Source of the DNA: Kaistella yonginensis | Lineage (GTDB): Bacteria; Bacteroidota; Bacteroidia; Flavobacteriales; Weeksellaceae | Reading direction: 5' to 3' | Length of the DNA: 64,000 bases | NCBI RefSeq assembly: GCF_030409525.1 | Contig: NZ_JAUFQB010000059.1 | Location: 1 to 64,000, forward strand | Shown here: in pieces, positions 7,772-16,280 of the stretch | Layout: each line of letters begins with the position of its first letter | Numbering within the stretch: position 1 is the stretch's first letter | Notes under the pieces: generated by a model | Databases searched by the model: none | Told to the model about the DNA's origin: nothing | The model's input: the letters and a program-made list of their open reading frames with translations, nothing else | Translations under genes and position numbers: made by a program

Positions 7772-10700
7772 ATTTAAAATTTTTGGAATTAATTATTTCT
7801 TTCAATGTTAATCCACGATTCAAGATCTTATGACCAATAATTTTTAAAACATTCTGATCTGGATTTTTGTTTCTAATTTTCTGATAATAATGAATAACAT
7901 CTTCGTCCAGAGGTTGCTTGTAGAGATTGACCAAACCAACCATGTTTTCCATTTTATCATCCAGATTTTGGAAATCTTTGATGAACAATTGCAATGCTTC
8001 ATCATAATTATCCAACTCATGAACATAATATTCGATTGCAATTTTTTCAGGTTTTTCAGTGGTGTAGGTTAAGTATTGCTCCAATGAAACTTCATTTCCA
8101 TACACTTCTCCTTTTGCACCACGTTTCAGATAAAATTCTTTAAAACGACTTCTACCAAATTTGTTATTCAAATTATTGATGGTGAAAATCTTATTTTGCT
8201 CTACTTTATTCAGTGATAGTAATGAAGCAATTTTGTCGAAATTATCTTTGAATTTAGTTTGATCCAGAAGTATAAATGTGTCAGAATTATTAATGATAGA
8301 ATCTTTGACAACTGTGTTTCCAATAATATCATCCAACTCTTGGGTTACTACAACGGCTTCTCCCCAAAATTTTCTTACGGTTTTGTACAGATATAAAATG
8401 TATCCACCCATGAGTTTTGAAGCAATTGCTTTCCACGCTTCTTCTATGATTAACGCCTTTCTTCGGTCTTTTCTCAATCGCATTTTTTGAATGAATGTGT
8501 CCATTATGATGAGCGTGACGATTGGAAATAATTTTGGATTATCCTTTACATTATCAATCTCAAAAACGATAAATGGCTCATCAAACAAAGTATTGTCTGC
8601 ATTTTCATTTATGGTTGTCCCATATCTTCCGCCTTTGTAAAAATCTTTTAGAACGAATAAAAAAGTCCGAAGTTTAAATTCACTTTCATCTATTTTATGC
8701 TTTTTATTATTGAGATAAATCGGCAAAAATTGGTCGCAATAATCATAGAAACTATTAAAAGATAATTCTGGTACTGCCAATTTTTCTTCAAGTTCCACAA
8801 TCCTTTTTATCAAGGCACCTTTTATCGCTTCTTCATATTCTTCTGATCCAACCGGTCTTTTGATTATAGATTTTGCTTTCGTGACTATGAGTTGCGTTTC
8901 ATCGTAAACTTTTCTTCGCTCTTCATCATTCAATGTTTCATACGCCTCAAAAACTTTGTAGAATTTTGTAGCATCATAATCAGGATTATTAGAATTCTTG
9001 TCTGGATGATACAATTGAATTAATTTCCTTCCCTTCTCTCGAACTTCTTTTGAACTTACATCAAACGTAAGTTCCAGAATGTCGTAATAGGTTTGATTCT
9101 CTTTAATCTTATTTTCATATTCCGCTTGAATATCTTCTTCGTGAATATTGTATTTTCTTAAATACTGAAACAGTTCTTCAGTACTTTTGTCTTGATACCA
9201 ATCACTTCCTCCATTGAAAAATTGATGATAGTAAGACATCAAAACATTATCTAAAATGGATTTTTGAGTTGAACTCATCGCTGCATCTGCTCCCTGCCAA
9301 ATCAAAAAAATTAGATTGGTTAGAAATTCTATTTTTTCAATGTTGAATTCTTCTTTATCCATTAAAAAAGGATTCATCGTAATCGGCTTTTCTTCAGTGT
9401 ATTGAATGTATCTCCCACCTTTATACGCGCACAATCCAGAATAGGAATCTCCTGTATCTACAATGATTACATCATAATTATAAGTCAGATATTGCTCCAC
9501 AATATTGTTCATTAAAAAAGATTTCCCAGATCCTGATGGACCAAGAACGAATTTATTTCGATTATTAATTCTTCCTGTTTTCATAGGTAGATCTGATGGA
9601 TCAATTTTTAAGGGAACGCCTTGTCTATCGGTAAATCGTAAGTAAAAATTAGATTCTTCGTTCACGGGGTAACTTTCTTTAAAAAAAAAACACAAGGCAG
9701 CTTCGCTTGTCGTTGTAAATAGATCATAAGATTTCAGTTCCACGGCATTTCCGGGAAGACAACAGCGGAATAATTCTAATTGATTGTAGGAATTTTGCGA
9801 AACGATAATTCCTTTCATAAAGAGTTTATTTTCAATCAAAGATTGTGTTTCTTCCATTTTTTCCAGAGATCCTGTGGAATAGGAAATGGAAAAGTGAGCA
9901 TCTACAATGAGTTGTCCGTCCATCGCAATATTATGAAGCAGTTCATCTATTTCCTCTGCAACTATTGCATTTGACGGAGAATTATTTGCCACTCCTTCGT
10001 GTTTTTTCTTCTTTTTTTCTAATTCTCTCTGTTTTGAAGATTGGTGGGGAATGGAAATAATTTGATTGTAAACGATTGTATGATAATCTTCCAATTCATT
10101 GATGAATGAAAAATTATCCACCGCAGTTTCGGAAGCCGAACCATTTCCGCCTAAATAAGAATAGGTCTCAATTTCAGAGGGCAATTCAATTTTTTCAACA
10201 TCAACAAAACTGATGGTTTTTACAAATTTGTTTCCAATAATCAAATGTTCATGCGTGGCTTTGATATTATCAAAAGAAGGGATTTCTGAAAAATTCATCG
10301 ATAAAATTCCACTGATGTAATGCTCAAAATCTTTTTCTCGTAAAAATTCTGGTTCACATTCATTTTGAGCGAGAAGCATAGATATTTTCAGACATTTATC
10401 TCTCAATTTTTTATACTCTTTTTCGGAAAAAGCGTATTTGTTTTTATTGGTATTTTGATCTACAATATCGGTGAATAAGAGAATGGTATCAATCGTTTTG
10501 AACATTCTACCATCAAAATGTTCTGAATATTTTTGTTGCAAAAATTCGTTTGAATTTTCTGCGGAATATTTTTTTCTACTGAAAATATCAATCTTTTGGA
10601 CGATATGATTTTCTCCAATAATTGCTACAACCTGGTTTAAAATTGTATGAAAATGCAAGTAAGCATCTGGATCCGCAGAATATTGTTCTACATTATTTTT

Positions 10701-10823
10701 AATTTTTATTCCGATAATGGGATTGCCAAACTGCCCGATCAAAACATCAAAATTCCATTTGTTGTCTTTTCCGTAATCATAACCGATAAAAGGAAGTTCG
10801 AATGTTTTTTTCTTTAGTTTCAT
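7758..10823 (-). CDS. traG: TraG, VirB4-type conjugation ATPase with an inserted J-domain
   Basis: This protein of about 1021 residues is the cytoplasmic AAA+ motor that energises the type IV secretion channel. Walker A (GPSGSGKS) is at about 428-435 and Walker B (ALIIEEAWK) at about 790-798; the N-terminal VirB4 domain precedes them. Between the two Walker motifs, at about 579-644, lies a J-domain: TYYDILEL, then YHPDKN with HPD at 606-608, then FEAYETLNDEERRKVYDE. This is a DnaK-partner fold that normal VirB4/TraG proteins lack. The ATG at 10,823 was preferred over an in-frame ATG at 10,853 because the bases around it repeat those of the short upstream frame. The frame overlaps the next gene by 14 bases. 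Confidence 0.9.
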   Translation of the reverse strand: MKLKKKTFELPFIGYDYGKDNKWNFDVLIGQFGNPIIGIKIKNNVEQYSADPDAYLHFHTILNQVVAIIGENHIVQKIDIFSRKKYSAENSNEFLQQKYSEHFDGRMFKTIDTILLFTDIVDQNTNKNKYAFSEKEYKKLRDKCLKISMLLAQNECEPEFLREKDFEHYISGILSMNFSEIPSFDNIKATHEHLIIGNKFVKTISFVDVEKIELPSEIETYSYLGGNGSASETAVDNFSFINELEDYHTIVYNQIISIPHQSSKQRELEKKKKKHEGVANNSPSNAIVAEEIDELLHNIAMDGQLIVDAHFSISYSTGSLEKMEETQSLIENKLFMKGIIVSQNSYNQLELFRCCLPGNAVELKSYDLFTTTSEAALCFFFKESYPVNEESNFYLRFTDRQGVPLKIDPSDLPMKTGRINNRNKFVLGPSGSGKSFLMNNIVEQYLTYNYDVIIVDTGDSYSGLCAYKGGRYIQYTEEKPITMNPFLMDKEEFNIEKIEFLTNLIFLIWQGADAAMSSTQKSILDNVLMSYYHQFFNGGSDWYQDKSTEELFQYLRKYNIHEEDIQAEYENKIKENQTYYDILELTFDVSSKEVREKGRKLIQLYHPDKNSNNPDYDATKFYKVFEAYETLNDEERRKVYDETQLIVTKAKSIIKRPVGSEEYEEAIKGALIKRIVELEEKLAVPELSFNSFYDYCDQFLPIYLNNKKHKIDESEFKLRTFLFVLKDFYKGGRYGTTINENADNTLFDEPFIVFEIDNVKDNPKLFPIVTLIIMDTFIQKMRLRKDRRKALIIEEAWKAIASKLMGGYILYLYKTVRKFWGEAVVVTQELDDIIGNTVVKDSIINNSDTFILLDQTKFKDNFDKIASLLSLNKVEQNKIFTINNLNNKFGRSRFKEFYLKRGAKGEVYGNEVSLEQYLTYTTEKPEKIAIEYYVHELDNYDEALQLFIKDFQNLDDKMENMVGLVNLYKQPLDEDVIHYYQKIRNKNPDQNVLKIIGHKILNRGLTLKEIINSKNFKYEKV

Positions 10824-10842
10824 TTGTAGATACTTATTGTTT

Positions 10843-10911
10843 TTAAAGGTCAAATGTTATCGCCTTAATCTTCATCGGACTTGTTTGCATATCTGCCAAT
10901 GGCAATTTCAT
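10843..10911 (-). CDS. possible 22-residue leader peptide between traF and traG
   Basis: A short frame, MKLPLADMQTSPMKIKAITF plus two residues, starts 10 bases after the traF stop and ends 19 bases before the chosen traG start. Its initiation region (TATTTACAAATGAAAT) is almost a copy of the traG one (TATCTACAAATGAAAC), which suggests a duplicated start region. It may couple translation of traF to traG or be a relic of that duplication. No known family was recognised, and it is too short to prove by sequence alone. Confidence 0.3.
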   Translation of the reverse strand: MKLPLADMQTSPMKIKAITFDL

Positions 10912-10921
10912 TTGTAAATAT

Positions 10922-11218
10922 TTACTTTTTAGGTAAAAGTTTTGCGTTCCTGAATTTTGTTGGGATAATGTGCAACTCGTCTTCATTTTTTGTTTTGTTG
11001 TACAAACCTTTGGAATCTTGGGTTTTATAACTGAAAAAAACTCCTGCTCCACCAATTGCACCACCGATTATCGTCCCGAAAAATCCTATAATTGATGAAA
11101 GAATGGCGACCAATACCAAACCGCCAACTGCGGATCCCATCGCGTAATAGATGTATTTATCTTTCAGTCCGAAAAATATAAGGGGTTTTTTGAGCCCCTT
11201 ATATAAAAAGTAGCCCAT
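10922..11218 (-). CDS. traF: conjugative transposon protein TraF (DUF4133, VirB3-like)
   Basis: This 98-residue membrane protein has two adjacent membrane segments (about 25-60, very Gly/Ile-rich) and starts MGYFLYKGLKKPLIFFGLKD, as in Bacteroidetes TraF. VirB3-like proteins sit beside the VirB4 ATPase in the inner membrane, and here the gene lies just before traG. The start at 11,218 overlaps the traE stop (TAATG); a longer frame to 11,278 only runs into traE. Its first 15 codons contain a terminator-like hairpin (see 11,176-11,204). Confidence 0.85.
   Translation of the reverse strand: MGYFLYKGLKKPLIFFGLKDKYIYYAMGSAVGGLVLVAILSSIIGFFGTIIGGAIGGAGVFFSYKTQDSKGLYNKTKNEDELHIIPTKFRNAKLLPKK
11176..11204 (-). 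terminator. terminator-like hairpin inside the start of traF (possible attenuator)
   Basis: Perfect 10-base arms, ATATAAGGGG and CCCCTTATAT, enclose a 9-base loop. On the coding (minus) strand they are followed by TTTTTC, the layout of an intrinsic terminator. It lies 13 bases past the stop of traE, inside traF codons. It could stop part of the transcripts after the pilin-like traE so that more TraE than TraF/TraG is made. Translation of traF would melt it. Confidence 0.5.
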
Positions 11219-11511
11219 TAGAATATTGCAGCGATGAAGGTTGGAACCAACAACAGGAAAATACAAGCACCTCCCCAACCAACAATTTCTTTGTTGATGT
11301 CTTGGTCACCATTTGTCCATTTGTTGTAAATTCGGATTCCTCCAACTGTTCCTACAATTGCTCCAATTGCATAAATGAGCAGTCCCAAATCAGTGATATA
11401 TCCTGAAATTGTGGTTGCTGCTGCTCCTAATGCGGCACTTCCTCCGGATTGTGCAAAAGCCATACTTATAGAAAAAAGTACTGCAAATGCTGTTAAAGAT
11501 TTTTTCATCAT
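11218..11511 (-). CDS. traE: conjugative transposon protein TraE (DUF4134, VirB2-like)
   Basis: This 97-residue protein has a signal peptide ending AFAQ (about residue 20) and two hydrophobic helices (about 32-55 and 75-96) separated by a short polar loop (RIYNKWTNGDQDINKEIVGWGG). This is the TraE/DUF4134 pattern, similar to VirB2 pilins in size and topology. The start chosen is the MMKK pair; an upstream ATG at 11,538 would add a polar tail before the signal. It is followed by traF with a one-base overlap and by the hairpin at 11,176-11,204. Confidence 0.85.
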   Translation of the reverse strand: MMKKSLTAFAVLFSISMAFAQSGGSAALGAAATTISGYITDLGLLIYAIGAIVGTVGGIRIYNKWTNGDQDINKEIVGWGGACIFLLLVPTFIAAIF

Positions 11512-11571
11512 TCTGTGTTTTTTTGAAATTTGATTCATTGTGTTTAAGTTATTTTAAAGATTAAATTATTT

Positions 11572-12090
11572 TTATGACGCATTGTAAACTTTGTGACCAT
11601 TTATATTTGAAACCATTTGAACGGCAGTTTCAGCGAGATTGAGAAAATCGAAAAATCGTTCTCTGATTGCTTTTTTTGCTATATCTTGATCTTCCTTTGA
11701 ACTTTCATCTTCTTCATTGTCGGATGTTTCAGACTGACTTTCCTCTTCTGCATTATTTTGATTAAATGCTGTAGGATCAAAAGAATCAATATCTTGCTCG
11801 GATTCAAATCTTTCTCGTAAAGCATTGATATCTTGTCTTTCTTTTGAAGGTTCTTCGTTTATAGGAAATTCTCTTTTGTTGAATGATTTTGGGGTGTTTA
11901 AATTTTCAACATCTTCAATTCCAACCGTGGTCACATCGCTTCGGTTCTGTTCTTCATAATCCGTGAGCGAAAAAACATCACTTTCTTCTGTAATAATGGA
12001 ATTACCTTTTTTGATAAATAAATCGTAAACGATATTTCCTGTGTAATAAATCACATATAGTACAAGAAGAATGATTAAAAATTTTGCCAT
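11572..12090 (-). CDS. single-pass membrane protein with acidic tail
   Basis: This protein of about 172 residues starts MAKFLIILLVLYVIYYTGNIVYD, an N-terminal membrane anchor. A long acidic, Ser/Glu/Asp/Gln-rich disordered region (about 30-130) and a short helical C-terminus (about 135-172) follow. The start at 12,090 gives a clean anchor and a 44-base gap from the TraA-like gene; a longer frame would overlap that gene. It occupies the traB-D position of Bacteroides elements, but no homology was recognised. An accessory role in channel assembly is inferred. Confidence 0.6.
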   Translation of the reverse strand: MAKFLIILLVLYVIYYTGNIVYDLFIKKGNSIITEESDVFSLTDYEEQNRSDVTTVGIEDVENLNTPKSFNKREFPINEEPSKERQDINALRERFESEQDIDSFDPTAFNQNNAEEESQSETSDNEEDESSKEDQDIAKKAIRERFFDFLNLAETAVQMVSNINGHKVYNAS

Positions 12091-12133
12091 AAATATTGTT
12101 TTTTCTATTGATAGAATTGGATAAATTATCGGG

Positions 12134-12784
12134 TTATAAACTAATTGCCGAAGTTTCATTGATGTAAGTTATTAGTTCATTAAAAGAATTTTTCACTGCA
12201 TTTTTTTGCCAATAAGAAAGTCCTCTGGTATGAATTGTTTGCAAAATATTTCTTTTGTACACTGGATTTTCTAATAAATTTCCATACTTGCTTAATTCTG
12301 CATCCATTCCTTCTTGATTCAAATATTTGTAACTCATATCATATTTTGAGCGAATGAAAATTCTATTTGCCTGACTTTCTAGCAATCCCAAAAAGTTCAC
12401 AAACACTAAAGTTGATTTTGCAGATACATCTGAATATTCAAATGGAATGATGATGAAATCACTGTAAATCAATAAGTCGCTGTATTTTACATCAAGCGTT
12501 CCGGCTAAATCAAACAAATAAATTTCTTCACTTTTCTTCAACTCAAGAATAGTTTCAAAATCTGAAAACGGTTGTTCTTCTTCTTGTCCAATGATTTCTA
12601 CATCGTACAATTTTGGCAAATCCAATAATTCATCTTCTTTCCATTTTTGATAAAATGACCTTTGATAATCAAAATCAAAGACATTAATATTTCTATCTGA
12701 AATTTTCGAAATGTAATTGGCAAAGGCAATAGCAAGTGTTGTTTTCCCTGTTCCACCTTTTTGAGTTGCAAACGTGATGATCAT
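12134..12784 (-). CDS. traA: ParA-type ATPase, TraA of conjugative elements
   Basis: This 216-residue cytoplasmic P-loop ATPase carries the deviant Walker A motif QKGGTGKTT at about 8-16 and a Walker B-like LFDLAG at about 92-97. In Bacteroides conjugative transposons the first transfer gene, traA, encodes a ParA/Soj-like protein, and here too it opens the tra block directly after the mobilisation genes (9 bases from the relaxase stop). It may position the element DNA or relaxosome rather than partition a plasmid. No ParB gene was seen nearby. Confidence 0.8.
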   Translation of the reverse strand: MIITFATQKGGTGKTTLAIAFANYISKISDRNINVFDFDYQRSFYQKWKEDELLDLPKLYDVEIIGQEEEQPFSDFETILELKKSEEIYLFDLAGTLDVKYSDLLIYSDFIIIPFEYSDVSAKSTLVFVNFLGLLESQANRIFIRSKYDMSYKYLNQEGMDAELSKYGNLLENPVYKRNILQTIHTRGLSYWQKNAVKNSFNELITYINETSAISL

Positions 12785-12793
12785 TTTCTTTCT

Positions 12794-14257
12794 TTATTTC
12801 CGTTTTTTCTTTCTTCGTTTCAGTTCGTTTTCCGCAGGATCTTTTGCAGTTCCAGAAGATTTCATTAATTCAAATATCAATTCATCTACTGCTTCCAAAA
12901 TCTCACTGTTTCCATTTCCTTTTTTCAGCAAATCCGCATATTTATGAGTTTCTTTTTCACCGATTAAAGTTGATAATTCACCAATAAAATGTTGTTGCTC
13001 ATGTACTGCATAAAATTTCCCGTCTTCATTTTTTATAATCGAAATACTCTCTTTTCTTTCGTCTGCTCCTTTTGTATTTTTTACAAAATCTCTGACCTCA
13101 CTTTGAATAATTCTATACGTTTCCAAATCTTTCCTATTCCTGTTTTCAAAAAGCATAAAGTCAGACAGTTTTTCATTCAATGTCTTTGAATTTAATAAAT
13201 TGAGCAAACCTGTTTTCGCTTCCTGATTATGTATGTTATAATCTTTCAATACCTCAAAAAGTTTTTTATCAATCGTTTCAGTAGTAAATTCAAATAAATG
13301 ATTCATTGCTAAAATTTCACTGCCTTTATAAACCTTTCCACTTTTATGATCTATCAAAGTATATCCAAATGGTTGATGATGATCTTTGTGATGAAAAACA
13401 ATATCAATCCCAAATTGCTTTCTCATCGTGTTTTGCAGTTCGCTATCAAATTCAATTTTCTTTTTTAAATCTTGGAAATTATTTGCTCTTTCTTCTCCAA
13501 ATACTGATTTCGATTTTCTCGCATCTTCTACTTTAAAAACTTTGTTGGAATGCAGCTCTTTGTATTTTATTAAAATGGCTTTGATCTGGTTTTTTCTGCT
13601 ATCATTCTTTATTTTTTCAAATTTTAGATTATTGCCATTTATCGTTTTTTGCTTAACTCCGTTTTTTAAAATGTCAAAATCATTTTCACCGTTCTTAATT
13701 TCAATCAGCACAAAACCGCTTCTTTCCAATAAAATTTCCAATTGAGAAAATGTGCTTACTTTATAATTCAATATTTTTTCAAGTTCTTCATCTGGTTTCA
13801 GATTGTAAATTTTCTCTAATGCTTTATTTAATGCTTCCTGCGATTTGAGTTTTTCAAAACTGTCATTTATCTTTTTCCTTGTCGATTTATCAACTCTTGT
13901 GCTTACAATGTGGACGTGGTTATTATCTGTATCCGCATGAAAGACCACTATAAATGGCTGTTTTCCATAACCCATTTCATTCATGAAATTATCTGCAATT
14001 TTTGTTAATTCTTCTTTGCTGTGTTCTCGAAATTTCGTCGAAATCATTGCGTGAAATTGTGGTTTTAAAACCTTTTTATTTCCGATTGATATTGCACGGA
14101 GATAATTTCTCACTTGATGTTTATTGCTATCTTTATCAATAAAAGAGGGAAAATTTTTCATTAATGTTAATTCGCCTTTCTCTTTTTTAATTTTCTTATC
14201 GTTGTAATTTACTGCTGGAAAACTGTTTCCTGCCGGTTTCATCATTTTGACAATCAT
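12794..14257 (-). CDS. conjugative relaxase, Bacteroidetes MOBP/MobB type
   Basis: This 487-residue protein would nick one strand at the transfer origin and pilot it. The N-terminal relaxase domain contains a Tyr candidate (AVNYND, Y18), the start of the fold (FHAMIST) and the histidine triad FHADTDNNHVHIV (H107, H114, H116). The C-terminal half, which includes HHKDHHQPFGYTLIDHKSGKVYKG, is specific to Bacteroidetes mobilisation proteins. It overlaps the MobC-like gene by 4 bases. The basic tail (KRRKKKRK) could bind DNA. The assignment is strong; the MOB subtype is less certain. Confidence 0.85.
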   Translation of the reverse strand: MIVKMMKPAGNSFPAVNYNDKKIKKEKGELTLMKNFPSFIDKDSNKHQVRNYLRAISIGNKKVLKPQFHAMISTKFREHSKEELTKIADNFMNEMGYGKQPFIVVFHADTDNNHVHIVSTRVDKSTRKKINDSFEKLKSQEALNKALEKIYNLKPDEELEKILNYKVSTFSQLEILLERSGFVLIEIKNGENDFDILKNGVKQKTINGNNLKFEKIKNDSRKNQIKAILIKYKELHSNKVFKVEDARKSKSVFGEERANNFQDLKKKIEFDSELQNTMRKQFGIDIVFHHKDHHQPFGYTLIDHKSGKVYKGSEILAMNHLFEFTTETIDKKLFEVLKDYNIHNQEAKTGLLNLLNSKTLNEKLSDFMLFENRNRKDLETYRIIQSEVRDFVKNTKGADERKESISIIKNEDGKFYAVHEQQHFIGELSTLIGEKETHKYADLLKKGNGNSEILEAVDELIFELMKSSGTAKDPAENELKRRKKKRK

Positions 14258-14646
14258 TTTGCAAGCATTGAATAAATCTTTCCAAAAATTTTATTTTGTT
14301 CCTTCTTCAACTGAACTATTTCTGCTAATTTTTCTGAAAATTTTCCGAGTTCAATTTCACTGATGAACTTTTGACCGTTTGCAATTCTTGCAACTTGGTT
14401 GATGTTGGTTTCTATTTTCACAAATAGATTATCCTGTTTTTCAATGAACGCCAGGATTTCTTTTCTCTCTTGATCTAAAATTCTGTTTTCTACGGAATCA
14501 ATAATTAAACTGGTTAATGTGGTTTGCTTTTCAACGCAGATTTTTTTCCAATTGCTTTTCTTTTCTTTTGAAATTCGGAATTTAATGGCTTCTGCTTTCT
14601 CCTTTATTTTATCTAAATTCTTGATGATTTCTTTAAACTTTTTCAA
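14254..14646 (-). CDS. relaxosome accessory protein, MobC/MobA-like
   Basis: This 130-residue, very basic, helical protein starts with a Lys-rich region and has a ribbon-helix-helix-like stretch (IKFRISKEKKSNWKKICVEKQTTLTSLIIDSV) followed by 'NINQVARIANG'. The latter is the common signature of small mobilisation proteins that help the relaxase bind oriT. The gene overlaps the relaxase start by 4 bases and begins right at the end of the surface-protein gene. Candidate target DNA is the hairpin at 16,102-16,159. Confidence 0.75.
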   Translation of the reverse strand: MKKFKEIIKNLDKIKEKAEAIKFRISKEKKSNWKKICVEKQTTLTSLIIDSVENRILDQERKEILAFIEKQDNLFVKIETNINQVARIANGQKFISEIELGKFSEKLAEIVQLKKEQNKIFGKIYSMLAK

Positions 14647-15888
14647 TTAATATAAAACCCATTGCATCACACCATCAACTGATTTTAATATGAAAGTACC
14701 AGTTTGAGGTGGTTGCGGAACAGAAATAATAGCTGGTAAAGATTGAGTTGCGATTTCGCCATCAGAAGGATTATAAACCAACATTTTGGTATAAGAAGTT
14801 GTAGCGTTGCTAATGTAGTTTGGGTTGATTTGAAATCTCCCATTAAACTTTACCCAACGTTGTGCAAAATCTCCGATAATCAATCCATTAGTCCATGATG
14901 CACTTAGATCTACCATGTTTTCTGTACCAATATTTGGCTGCGGAATAAGATTGGCGTTTCCATGAATTACCAATCTGTTACTTACATTTTCTACAACATC
15001 TACCGTATTGCTATGTCCTGCTCCAGTTCCTATAAAAACATTATTTTCTCCTTTGACGTAAGCTCCACTTTGCGCTCCAAGCATCACATTTTTATTTTCC
15101 GTAGTAATGAAAGCTCCTGAATTTTGACCAACAACGGTATTGTAAGAACCAATTGTTAATTCCTTCAATGTAGATTGACCTACTGCTACATTTTTGTAAC
15201 CAGAAGTAATTGATGAGAAAGTAGAATTTCCTACCGCGACATTTACATTTCCAGTTGTTTCTTTATTTGGATTTAGAAAATCATATCCTGAAGCAAATCC
15301 TACGAAAGTATTATACTCACCAATTGTCAAACCTTTCAGACTAAAACTGCCAATTGCGGTATTTGATTTTCCAGAAGTTAAATTTTGAAGTGCTCCATAA
15401 CCTTGAGACAAATTGTATGTTCCGGTATGGTTTGGATTCATATTTCCGAAAAAAATGGAATAGGTATTCTTGTCCATTCCTACTGCTCCATCTCGCAATG
15501 GATTTGCAGTGCTTCCGATAAATGAAATATATTCAGGAGAATAATTGCCTCTTCCTACAACATCTTCAAGAGTATCGTCTTCAAATGGTTTCCAAACATT
15601 TCCATCAAAATAATAAAGTCCTGTTTCCAAAACATGGATCACCTGACCTGCAATATTACTGGGTACTGTGGTAACAAATACGATTGTTCCCTTTTTTGAA
15701 GAAGTATAAAATTTTGCTGCTAATTGATCGCCTGTAATTCTTGGTGGAATGATGCCGTCGTAATGATTGGTGTCATTTGGTTTACCAACAACGTCCAGCG
15801 TTGTCTCGGGAGTTTCTGTATTTATTCCGACTTGTGCATTAAGCGATAGTGTTGCAAAAAGAAATAGTATGTAAAGTAGTCTTGCCAT
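14647..15888 (-). CDS. secreted repeat-containing surface protein in the mobilisation operon
   Basis: This 413-residue protein has a signal peptide (about 1-18) followed by QVGINTETPETTLDVVGK, a start seen in many flavobacterial surface or fibre proteins. The middle (about 160-290) consists of beta-roll-like repeats of the type G..NTAIG.. / YNTFVG.. / NVAVG.. / YNTVVGQNSG, as in YadA-like head domains and some phage fibres. There is no type IX sorting tail or S74 peptidase. It is immediately upstream of the MobC-like gene (the stop abuts that gene's start), so it is transcribed with transfer genes. A role in contact with recipient cells is inferred. Confidence 0.7.
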   Translation of the reverse strand: MARLLYILFLFATLSLNAQVGINTETPETTLDVVGKPNDTNHYDGIIPPRITGDQLAAKFYTSSKKGTIVFVTTVPSNIAGQVIHVLETGLYYFDGNVWKPFEDDTLEDVVGRGNYSPEYISFIGSTANPLRDGAVGMDKNTYSIFFGNMNPNHTGTYNLSQGYGALQNLTSGKSNTAIGSFSLKGLTIGEYNTFVGFASGYDFLNPNKETTGNVNVAVGNSTFSSITSGYKNVAVGQSTLKELTIGSYNTVVGQNSGAFITTENKNVMLGAQSGAYVKGENNVFIGTGAGHSNTVDVVENVSNRLVIHGNANLIPQPNIGTENMVDLSASWTNGLIIGDFAQRWVKFNGRFQINPNYISNATTSYTKMLVYNPSDGEIATQSLPAIISVPQPPQTGTFILKSVDGVMQWVLY

Positions 15889-16101
15889 AAAATTGTGTAA
15901 TTATTTCGGGACAAAATTGAGAATACAAATGCTTCAAAACAATAGCCAGCAAAGGGTTTGGGCTATAAACTATGCGTCTGGATGGTAAATGAATAAAAAA
16001 AGTGTGAAAAAGAGTGATCTGGCTTTATCTGGATGGTTATTCAAAATTTCTTTGAAAATAGAAAAACGAGTTCCGAAGTTTTTTCCCTTTTTGCAAAAAA
16101 G

Positions 16102-16159
16102 GCAAGATTCGTCTTTGTGTCCCAACTTGAAAAGTTGTGGGTACAAAGACACATCTTGC
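16102..16159. repeat. 27/28-bp inverted repeat, candidate oriT hairpin
   Basis: The arms at 16,102-16,128 and 16,132-16,159 match with few mismatches (both outer ends read GCAAGAT...), separated by only three bases. The inner part AACTT-GAA-AAGTT is perfect. It lies about 210 bases upstream of the mobilisation operon start. Transfer origins often have such hairpins beside the nick site and next to the mob genes, hence the suggestion. It could also be a terminator or a transposon relic. Confidence 0.45.
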
Positions 16160-16280
16160 TATTCACATCCACCCTATTATTAAGAGTTCTGAAAAACCAC
16201 TTTTACTGTTGATAAATAATTGATTTACAAATCGTTGGAAAGGATTGCTTGAAAAAAAGAAAAGAAATTTGCGTAGTATT

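Noticed and set aside
10843-11064. 73-codon frame overlapping traF
   Set aside because: Most of it lies inside traF in another frame; only its last 22 codons, from 10,911, could be a separate leader peptide.
11218-11278. Longer traF with 20 extra residues
   Set aside because: The extension overlaps traE, and the family starts at MGYFLYKG; the TAATG overlap gives a normal coupled start.
15970-16183. Overlapping short frames on both strands (60 and 64 codons)
   Set aside because: They arise from the long inverted repeat at 16,102-16,159 and show no protein-like features.
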